Shown piece after piece: positions 1 to 4,782 of a stretch of DNA of 5,204 nt. The notes under the pieces were generated by a model. It worked only from the letters and a program-made list of their open reading frames with translations, made no database searches and had not been told where the DNA came from. The stretch lies in assembly GCA_937934635.1 (NCBI GenBank), contig CALGZD010000367.1, positions 1 through 5,204 of the forward strand, written 5' to 3'. Position 1 is the stretch's first letter. The number at the start of each line of letters is the position of its first letter. This DNA comes from an uncultured Deinococcales bacterium (GTDB lineage: Bacteria; Deinococcota; Deinococci; Deinococcales; Trueperaceae). The translations under genes and the position numbers were made by a program.

Positions 1-424
1 CCAACGTTACGAACCAACCTGGTGCAGTGCCGTTAGGGTTTGGCAATGATTGTGCTGATGGAATCAGCCATGCCTGTTTGAGATTCTTTTCTGGCATTTC
101 TCGACTAAAGCGGGCAAATAAATCTCTTAAGTGTGCTTCTAAATCACTATCAACCACAGGTGTTTCACCTGCGACCGCAGCAATCGCCTCACGGGTCATG
201 TCGTCATCGGTTGGTCCGAGTCCACCGCACAAGAAGACTGCGTCGCTTCTAGAAAAAGCTAGCTCAATAGCTGCTCTGATGCGCTCCAAGTTATCGCCAA
301 CACGTTGTGACCACAGCACGTCTACACCTTGTTGTGAAAGTTCTTTGGCAAGCCATGCACTGTTGGTATCGACAATCTCACCAAGGAGTAACTCAGTGCC
401 GACGCTTAGCATCTCTGCACGCAT
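1..424 (-). CDS. cinA: CinA-like protein, N-terminal part (truncated by window edge)
   Basis: The first 141 codons of a CinA-family protein, read on the minus strand and running off the left edge. The N-terminal molybdopterin-binding-like (MoCF/COG1058) domain is clear: GTELLLGEIVDTNSAWLA at residues 9-26 and the ligand-binding loop GGLGPTDDDMTREA at 67-80, followed by KQAWLIPSA near 116-124 and PNPNGTAPGW near 129-137. In known CinA proteins this domain acts on ADP-ribose or related nucleotides, and a C-terminal domain, outside this window, is often an NMN deamidase (PncC) used in pyridine nucleotide recycling. In several bacteria cinA is linked to competence or DNA damage and lies next to recA. 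The ATG shares one base with the stop of the upstream DinB-like gene (TAATG), and an AAGGA site (432-436) sits 7 bases before it, so translation is probably coupled. Identity is secure; the C-terminal half cannot be judged. Confidence 0.95.
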   Translation of the reverse strand, partial: MRAEMLSVGTELLLGEIVDTNSAWLAKELSQQGVDVLWSQRVGDNLERIRAAIELAFSRSDAVFLCGGLGPTDDDMTREAIAAVAGETPVVDSDLEAHLRDLFARFSREMPEKNLKQAWLIPSAQSLPNPNGTAPGWFVTL

Positions 425-918
425 TACTTAATCCTTTTAGATTCAAAGTTAGCGTGGGTATTTAGGTATTGTAGCCATGCTTTGGCTGTTAGCGGTCCAA
501 AGTCGTTTTGAGGGATTTTGTCGTGTTTTGTTTCTGCTCCCGATTCAAGGCGTCGGGCGATTTCTATCGTCTTGGCTCGAGCCTCCCCAAATCTCTCCGC
601 TAAAGTTTCCCAAGGCAAATCCTTCTCGGGCTTGTAGTCATAATTTTCATCGCTAACAACATCTTCTGCATAATCATCCACAAAGAACAAAGCCATACGA
701 TTTTGCCCCCAACGTTCAATCGCAATAATATGTCGCAACATCTTCACCGTTTTTTCACTCGGTGCAGACGCATCAACCGCTTGAATGCGTGATTTTATTT
801 CCTCAGAGCCTTTTTCTAAATTCGCTCTATGCTCATCATAACCACGTCGTTGTGCTGGTCGTTCAAAAAAGAATTTTGCAGCGAGAGGAGCAATTAGCTT
901 GGTTAGTGTTTTTCTCAT
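424..918 (-). CDS. DinB-superfamily (DinB-like four-helix bundle) protein
   Basis: A 164-residue, mainly helical, charged protein with the layout of the DinB/YfiT-like putative metal-dependent family. Helix 2 carries LRHIIAIERWGQNRM (residues 61-75), matching the usual histidine plus nearby Glu/Trp pattern. The mid-section YKPEKDLPWETL (95-106) fits the family, and the C-terminal GPLTAKAWLQYLNTH (141-155) matches the family's closing helix. These proteins usually bind a divalent metal with three histidines, the last two spaced HxxxH. Here H63 and H155 are present but the final position is Glu (H155-ANF-E159), so metal binding may be altered. There is no signal peptide. AAGGAG (926-931) lies 7 bases before the ATG and supports this start. 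It overlaps cinA downstream by one base. The family includes damage-inducible proteins and thiol-transferase relatives, but the substrate here is unknown. It is not the DinB DNA polymerase IV. Confidence 0.75.
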   Translation of the reverse strand: MRKTLTKLIAPLAAKFFFERPAQRRGYDEHRANLEKGSEEIKSRIQAVDASAPSEKTVKMLRHIIAIERWGQNRMALFFVDDYAEDVVSDENYDYKPEKDLPWETLAERFGEARAKTIEIARRLESGAETKHDKIPQNDFGPLTAKAWLQYLNTHANFESKRIK

Positions 919-925
919 AACAGTT

Positions 926-931
926 CTCCTT
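926..931 (-). promoter_or_regulatory. Ribosome binding site of the DinB-like gene
   Basis: The minus strand reads AAGGAG 7 bases before the ATG at 918. This near-consensus Shine-Dalgarno sequence fixes the start. It follows directly on a two-codon minimal reading frame (ATG AAT TAA, 942-934) and the 16-bp repeat array. Confidence 0.8.
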
Positions 932-942
932 ATTTAATTCAT

Positions 943-1018
943 CTAAAGCCTGATTGATCTAAAGCCTGATTGATCTAAAACCTGATTGATTTAAAACCTC
1001 TTTGATTTAAAGCTTGAG
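943..1018. repeat. 16-bp tandem repeat array, about 4.75 copies
   Basis: The plus-strand unit is CTAAAGCCTGATTGAT. Copies 1 (943-958) and 2 (959-974) are identical. Copy 3 (975-990) has one change, giving CTAAAACC. Copy 4 (991-1006, TTAAAACCTCTTTGAT) has several changes, and a partial fifth copy (1007-1018) starts TTAAAGC. Divergence therefore increases away from the DinB-like gene. On the minus strand the unit reads ATCAATCAGGCTTTAG and the array ends 24 bases before that gene's ATG, so it probably lies in its promoter or 5' leader. The period is not a multiple of three, so it does not encode a peptide repeat. Possible roles are a set of regulator sites or simple slippage expansion; the sequence cannot decide between them. 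Confidence 0.9.
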
Positions 1019-1096
1019 GTACTAACTTGATATTGTTTAATTCTCATTCTAACGTTTTTTGAGTCCACTCTCTGACAGCCAATAATTTCTTAAAGC

Positions 1097-1120
1097 AATC
1101 CCCCCTAGCCCCCGTTAATA
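1097..1120. repeat. Left half of a C-rich/G-rich palindromic repeat split by the IS
   Basis: The sequence AATCCCCCCTAGCCCCCG followed by TTAATA abuts the left end of the insertion sequence. The right flank of the IS begins TTTAGAAAAGGGGGAAG (2591-2607). Joined together, the C runs and the G run would form a short inverted repeat resembling the C-rich REP- or MITE-like elements scattered in many bacterial genomes. The rest of the gap between the tandem repeats and the IS (1019-1096) is AT-rich and I see no gene in it. Confidence 0.45.
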
Positions 1121-1139
1121 AGCTACCGTGTTAACACAT
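1121..1139 (+). repeat. Left terminal inverted repeat of the IS
   Basis: AGCTACCGTGTTAACACAT is the exact reverse complement of 2573-2591. It starts 48 bases before the transposase ATG and includes the palindrome GTGTTAACAC. Confidence 0.93.
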
Positions 1140-1168
1140 CTTTTTCATAAAGAAATTAAACTAGAAGA

Positions 1169-2581
1169 ATGTATACAGGAAGCGCACTAGCAAAGACAAT
1201 AGCAGCAAATGAAGTAAGTATATTTGGAGATAAACGTTTAGATAACCGAGCAGTCAAGCTGGTAATGGCAATGCATAGAAAAGAAAGTATCGTGATGCAA
1301 CAGATAGCAACAAACAATGCTGAGCGAGTTAGTTACTACAGGCTTATGGATAATGTAAAAGTTAAAGAAGCACTACTCGTACAAAGTTTGCAAGACGCAT
1401 GTCGAAAGCAGGTCAGGAAAGGGCATGTGCTTGGGATAATGGATACAACAGAGGTTAACTTATCAGGTCAAGCAAGCCGAATTACGAAAGGAGAGCTTGG
1501 TGTAATAAGCGATAATCAAAGCTTGGGATTTCTGTTACATCCTTGTTTATTGTTAGATGCAGACCATGGTGAAGCATTAGGTATTAGTTCAGCACAAAGC
1601 TGGGTACGCCCTGTCAGTCAGGGACAACGAAATCACAATAAGTTACCCATAGAAGAAAAAGAATCTTATAAATGGCTACAAAGCATAGCAGATACAAATC
1701 GTTGTTTAAATGATGATGTACAAGTCACTTATATTGCTGATAGAGAAGCAGATATTTATGAAGAGTTCAACAAGGTAAAGGATATTGGTGCAGAGTTACT
1801 GATTCGCTCAAGCCAAAATCGTTGTTTATATGATAGTGAAGAAAAACTGTTTGATGTTTTAGAACAAGCAACGAGTTTAGGTGTTTACACTATTGAACTT
1901 GAAGCAGATAAACGTAGCCAACGAAAACAACGAGAAGCCACTTTAGAAGTACGTATGCAAAAGGTCAAGCTCAAACGACCTAAGAACTGTGCCAAGGAAT
2001 TACCTGACTATATTGAGTTGAACGCTTTAGAGGTTCGAGAAATTACTAAACCAGAGACTGGTCAACCGATTCTTTGGCGTTTACTCACAACCCATCAGAT
2101 AAATACCTTCGAACAAGCAAAGCAAGTTATTCAGTGGTATGCATGGCGTTGGCATATCGAACAACTCTTTAGAACCCTGAAAAAGCAAGGCTTAGATATT
2201 GAAAGTATTAGTCTAGATGATATGGATGCTATTCGTAAACTTGCTGTTCTAGCTTTAGAACTTGCTCTGAAAGTTATGCAACTTAATCGTGCTAGAGATG
2301 GTTCTAATCTACCTGTCCAGACAGTATTTTCGGAAGCGCAACAAGCTTGTCTCGAAGATTTAGTACCTCAGTATGAAGGTAAAACCACCAAACAGAAAAA
2401 CCCTCATCCACCGAATAGTTTAGCTTGGGCGTCTTGGATTATTGCTCGTCTTGGTGGTTGGATGGGCTATGCTAGTCAACGTCCCCCAGGTGTTATCACT
2501 TTTTACCGTGGATTATCCAGATTCCAAACTATTTTTATTGGTTGGAGCCTCGCTTTTGATGTTCAAACTAAAATGTGTTAA
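1169..2581 (+). CDS. IS4-family DDE transposase (Tn5/IS50-like)
   Basis: A full-length 470-residue transposase, close to the 476 residues of Tn5 transposase. The N-terminal DNA-binding/dimerisation domain (about residues 5-85) has FGDKRLDNRAVKL and YYRLMDN, as in Tn5-type enzymes. The RNase H-like core carries the catalytic triad: D92 in MDTTEVNL, D191 in IADREADIYE, and E331 in the YREK signature, here Y324-x2-R327-x3-E331-x6-K338 with exact family spacing. The C-terminal region has the usual ARLGGWMG...PPG...YRGL pattern (426-449). The protein cuts and rejoins DNA at the element's inverted repeats. The upstream ribosome site is poor (AGAAG close to the ATG), consistent with the low expression typical of transposases. 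The stop codon lies within the right terminal repeat. No frameshift or missing catalytic residue is seen, so it is probably functional. Confidence 0.95.
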   Translation: MYTGSALAKTIAANEVSIFGDKRLDNRAVKLVMAMHRKESIVMQQIATNNAERVSYYRLMDNVKVKEALLVQSLQDACRKQVRKGHVLGIMDTTEVNLSGQASRITKGELGVISDNQSLGFLLHPCLLLDADHGEALGISSAQSWVRPVSQGQRNHNKLPIEEKESYKWLQSIADTNRCLNDDVQVTYIADREADIYEEFNKVKDIGAELLIRSSQNRCLYDSEEKLFDVLEQATSLGVYTIELEADKRSQRKQREATLEVRMQKVKLKRPKNCAKELPDYIELNALEVREITKPETGQPILWRLLTTHQINTFEQAKQVIQWYAWRWHIEQLFRTLKKQGLDIESISLDDMDAIRKLAVLALELALKVMQLNRARDGSNLPVQTVFSEAQQACLEDLVPQYEGKTTKQKNPHPPNSLAWASWIIARLGGWMGYASQRPPGVITFYRGLSRFQTIFIGWSLAFDVQTKMC

Positions 2582-2591
2582 CACGGTAGCT
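2573..2591 (-). repeat. Right terminal inverted repeat of the IS
   Basis: This is the reverse complement of the left repeat with no mismatch. It also encodes the last two transposase codons (Met, Cys) and the TAA stop at 2579-2581, so coding sequence and transposon end overlap. Confidence 0.93.
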
Positions 2592-2618
2592 TTAGAAAAG
2601 GGGGAAGTATAGTTCCGT

Positions 2619-2664
2619 ATAGAGAAAGTCCGCATCTTAAAAAATGCGGACTTTCTCTATTTTT
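2619..2664 (+). terminator. Strong intrinsic terminator just outside the IS right end
   Basis: A perfect 17-bp stem (2619-2635 paired with 2644-2660; core AGAAAGTCCGCAT) encloses an 8-base A-rich loop and is followed by TTTT, then GATTTTT. Stem plus U tract gives a plus-strand terminator; no T run follows the hairpin on the minus strand. It lies 28 bases beyond the IS, and the only plus-strand gene reading into it is the transposase. It would stop transcripts leaving the IS from running antisense into yceI. Confidence 0.85.
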
Positions 2665-2722
2665 GATTTTTAGCTGCTAAAGTCATTTTGAAATAACTAC
2701 TGCGTTTAGTTAATTAAGTACG

Positions 2723-2803
2723 ACCCTCACCCCCGAAAAACACTGTCCTACAAACGACTATCCCCCTCTCCCAAATTTGGGAGAGGGGCGAGGGGGTGTG
2801 GGT
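2723..2803. repeat. GC-rich nested palindromic element (REP/MITE-like)
   Basis: A perfect 26-bp palindrome (2763-2788, centred on AAATTT with CCCCTCTCCC / GGGAGAGGGG arms) sits inside an outer inverted repeat, ACCCTCACCCCC (2723-2734) against GGGGGTGTGGGT (2792-2803), matching at 11 of 12 positions. The spacer between outer and inner left arms is ordinary sequence (2735-2762). The element is far richer in GC than its surroundings and resembles the dispersed CCCTCACCCC/CCCTCTCCC repeats found between genes in many bacteria. It lies 60 bp past the 3' end of the minus-strand yceI gene, where it could form a hairpin in the message, but no T run follows it. The rest of 2665-2862 shows no gene. Confidence 0.7.
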
Positions 2804-2862
2804 TATAAAATGCTTGGCTATTACTCTTACTTGGTACGATCTCTTATTTCAGAACAAGCCTA

Positions 2863-3531
2863 CTATTCAGTAGTCTCAGCCACGCCAGCAACAAAAGCAA
2901 TCTCAAGCGTAAGCTCATCTGCTACAAAGCTAACAACAGGCACTTTAGGAATATTTAAGTCGTAGTTCTTATGCAAAATAGTTGCTGTGCCACTACCTTC
3001 AAGTTCAGTTTCTGAATTTACGGTGACGTTTACAGTAAAGACCTCTTCTAGGGTTGTTCCTACTAGCGTTAAATCACCTGTTATCATGAGTTCAAAGCTA
3101 TCGCCAACGGCAACAGTTTCAGGCAGTCCTTCAATTTTTGTTGCTGCAAAGGTAATAAACTCATTGCCTTCCTGACTTGTATTTAAAACACGTCTTTGAA
3201 TAGCACCATTACGACGACGATCATCCGTTTCAAATCCACGTGCATCAATCACAATAGGTCCAAGCTGTGCAACTTGCGGATTCGCTAAATCAAAAGACAA
3301 ATCTCCACTCACTAAGTTCGTTGTACCAATAACTGTTTTATCGTTTCCTAGCAAAATCTCAAAGATTGAGAACTGTGCTTCACTTTGCTCAACAATAATG
3401 CTGTGCGTTGCAACTAGTTCTTCTTGAGCGCTTTCTTCTTGTTCTTGCGCTAAGCCTAAGGCACCCGTAAGCAGAAGAATGCTTGCTAATACATAAGCAG
3501 GTTCTACTATACGAAATTTAAAGATTTTCAT
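2863..3531 (-). CDS. Secreted YceI-family (lipocalin-fold) protein
   Basis: A 222-residue protein. Residues 1-28 form a signal peptide: basic MKIFKFR, a hydrophobic stretch AYVLASILLLTGALG, and a likely cleavage after GLA28. An acidic linker (QEQEESAQEE, 29-38) follows, then a YceI domain over about residues 43-215. Family hallmarks are SEAQFSIFEILLGNDKTVIG (50-69), LGPIVIDARGFETDDRRRNGAI (90-111), FITFAATKIEGLP (125-137), GDLTLVGTT (152-160) and the closing LEIAFVAG (209-216). YceI proteins are periplasmic or extracellular beta-barrels that bind isoprenoid lipids such as quinones; some are induced by stress. The ligand here is unknown. An in-frame ATG 24 bases upstream exists, but GGAGAG (3541-3546) lies 9 bases before the ATG at 3531 and the signal peptide begins there, so I chose the shorter form. 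There is no lipobox cysteine. Probably monocistronic. Confidence 0.88.
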   Translation of the reverse strand: MKIFKFRIVEPAYVLASILLLTGALGLAQEQEESAQEELVATHSIIVEQSEAQFSIFEILLGNDKTVIGTTNLVSGDLSFDLANPQVAQLGPIVIDARGFETDDRRRNGAIQRRVLNTSQEGNEFITFAATKIEGLPETVAVGDSFELMITGDLTLVGTTLEEVFTVNVTVNSETELEGSGTATILHKNYDLNIPKVPVVSFVADELTLEIAFVAGVAETTE

Positions 3532-3936
3532 ACTGAAGCTCTCTCCTAAATACATATGTGATATGAATTCCCACTTGATTATTACGGCTCTTTGAGCTTT
3601 TGAGTGGTATTCCGCTACTTAACCTTTAATGATGCTTGTGATTGCCGAGCTTTTTAGGTTATTCGTAGCTGCTTGACCAAGCAATTAATCATAAAACCAT
3701 TATTACACCTGATTGTTTGGAAATGATTTGTAAATTGGAAAACTATAGACACAGCAGCATGTCTCCCTCTATGATAGAAGTATACTCACACTAATATTAA
3801 ATAAGTATATTTAGGCATTCAATATATTTAAACATTCACATAGTGTGCAGTCATTTTGTGTCCTAACTTGACTATACTCTCAGTGCAATCAGCTCAAACG
3901 ATTTACTAAACAGCAATACTACTCACTAAAAATACT
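3532..3936. other. Divergent intergenic region, likely holding two promoters
   Basis: About 405 bp between yceI and the membrane-protein operon, AT-rich, with no convincing gene or RNA. It should contain promoters for both directions. For the plus strand, TATACT at 3873-3878 is a fair -10 box about 60 bases before the ATG, but the matching -35 (GTCATT, 3850-3855) is poor. A 14-bp dyad TGCTTGACCAAGCA (3670-3683; 6-bp arms, 2-base spacer) could be a regulator site upstream of yceI. An AT-rich dyad, TAAATA-AGTA-TATTTA (3798-3813), may be chance given the composition. No strong minus-strand promoter could be picked. Confidence 0.35.
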
Positions 3937-4782
3937 ATGGATTTTAGTTCACTCACTCAACAACTTTTGCAAAGTGCTTTAAGCTTTTTTGTATTTGGCA
4001 CATTGTTTTGTGCAATTTTGTCACTCATCTTTTTACCTGCCAGCTTTCACCCTCGTGTACGCAAAGCTTTTCCAAGTGCGCCAAAACAGGGTTTTATTGC
4101 TATGCTGCTTAGTTTTTTTATGGCAATACTCTCACTTAATGTTGTGAATAGCACGTGGTTTGCACAGAACTTCAAAGTCGTTAGTAAGTCGGAAGCTTTG
4201 CAACAGAGTGATAGTGATGGTGATCCTTTTAAGACTGCTTACAGTTCTCCTGAAGATGTAGAATTGTATTTTGCCAGTGTGCCAAGTGGTGCAGATGTCT
4301 ACTTCAATGGTGACTATATGGGTGAAACACCCCTGTCTACCTCAGTTACAAAAGCCCGCAAGTTTCACTATGCTATCGTCGCTGACCCCAAAACCTATAC
4401 GCCCTATGCGGGCATGTTCTCGGCAGAAAAAGATGAAAGCCTGAGTATTCATGCTGGTCTTTTGACCGATGAACTAACAAGCCGTCTTGAAGAAGAAGAA
4501 GATGCTGCACTTGTGCCTGAGCAAAAGTTGTTTGTGCAAGCAATTGACTATCTTGAAGAGACAAAAGAGATTACAGCAAAGTTGCATAACAACACAGATT
4601 TAAATTACAACTATGCTTTTGTCAGTTTTCGAACCTTTGGAGGAGAAGGGGAAGAGCTCGAGCCCACCTACAAACTCATTCACAACATCAAAGCAGGTGA
4701 GCGCTACACCTTTGATTTAAAAGTTCCTGAAACTGTCAACTCTGTCAAACTTCTTAGTGTATTGCCCCTAAGTCCATACTGA
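3937..4782 (+). CDS. Two-TM membrane protein with PEGA and FxLYD-like domains
   Basis: A 281-residue protein with two predicted membrane segments (about residues 12-34 and 52-72). These are joined by a short basic loop (HPRVRKAFPSAPKQ, 38-51), which suggests a cytoplasmic hairpin loop with both ends outside. A Ser/Asp-rich linker leads to a PEGA domain at about 108-150: VPSGADVYFNGDYMGETPLS (115-134) matches the family pattern of a surface-associated beta-sandwich. An acidic stretch (EEEED, 185-189) precedes a C-terminal region, about 198-275, resembling FxLYD domains: ITAKLHNNTDLNYNYAFVSF (212-231), then IKAGERYTFDLKVP (251-264). Both domain types are usually extracytoplasmic and non-enzymatic, so a role in envelope binding or scaffolding is inferred; no specific function is known. 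There is no clear Shine-Dalgarno before the ATG, but the N-terminal membrane segment supports this start. It is coupled to the methylase gene by TGATG. Confidence 0.72.
   Translation: MDFSSLTQQLLQSALSFFVFGTLFCAILSLIFLPASFHPRVRKAFPSAPKQGFIAMLLSFFMAILSLNVVNSTWFAQNFKVVSKSEALQQSDSDGDPFKTAYSSPEDVELYFASVPSGADVYFNGDYMGETPLSTSVTKARKFHYAIVADPKTYTPYAGMFSAEKDESLSIHAGLLTDELTSRLEEEEDAALVPEQKLFVQAIDYLEETKEITAKLHNNTDLNYNYAFVSFRTFGGEGEELEPTYKLIHNIKAGERYTFDLKVPETVNSVKLLSVLPLSPY

Larger units (their letters stand above)
1121..2591 (+). mobile_element. Complete IS4-family (Tn5/IS50-like) insertion sequence
   Basis: The element is about 1.47 kb, bounded by perfect 19-bp terminal inverted repeats AGCTACCGTGTTAACACAT (1121-1139) and its reverse complement (2573-2591). 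It contains one intact transposase gene filling almost all of the interior. Each terminal repeat contains the 10-bp palindrome GTGTTAACAC. No perfect target-site duplication is visible: the flanks are TTAATA on the left and TTTAGAAAA on the right. This suggests the duplication has decayed, a neighbouring rearrangement has occurred, or the exact ends differ by a base or two from those given. The intact gene and perfect terminal repeats suggest a fairly recent, possibly still active, copy. Confidence 0.93.

Noticed and set aside
27..431. Plus-strand open frame of 134 codons
   Set aside because: It lies opposite cinA, whose minus-strand protein has clear family motifs; the plus-strand product is Ser-rich and matches nothing I know.
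934..942. Two-codon leader frame ATG AAT TAA before the DinB-like gene
   Set aside because: It has no ribosome site of its own and is short enough to occur by chance in AT-rich sequence.
943..1018. CRISPR array
   Set aside because: The 16-bp units are directly adjacent with no spacers and no cas genes are present; this is a simple tandem repeat.
1059..1088. Plus-strand promoter TTGAGT, 18 bp, TAATTT reading toward the IS
   Set aside because: Only a partial match to consensus, especially in the -10 box, and it lies outside the IS; not strong enough to call.
1113..2599. Target-site duplication flanking the IS
   Set aside because: The flanks (CGTTAATA(A) and TTTAGAAAA) share only scattered bases; no direct repeat of the length usual for IS4 elements is present.
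2860..2873. Small hairpin CTACT-ATTC-AGTAG over the yceI stop codon
   Set aside because: The stem is only 5 bp with no T run on the minus strand; not a credible terminator.
2777..2965. Plus-strand open frame of 62 codons
   Set aside because: It starts inside the GC-rich palindrome and runs antisense over the end of yceI, with no ribosome site.
2987..3175. Plus-strand open frame of 62 codons
   Set aside because: Entirely antisense to the YceI domain; a low-complexity Ser/Val product typical of a shadow frame.
4373..4564. Minus-strand open frame of 63 codons
   Set aside because: Antisense to the PEGA/FxLYD protein gene, with no recognisable domain.
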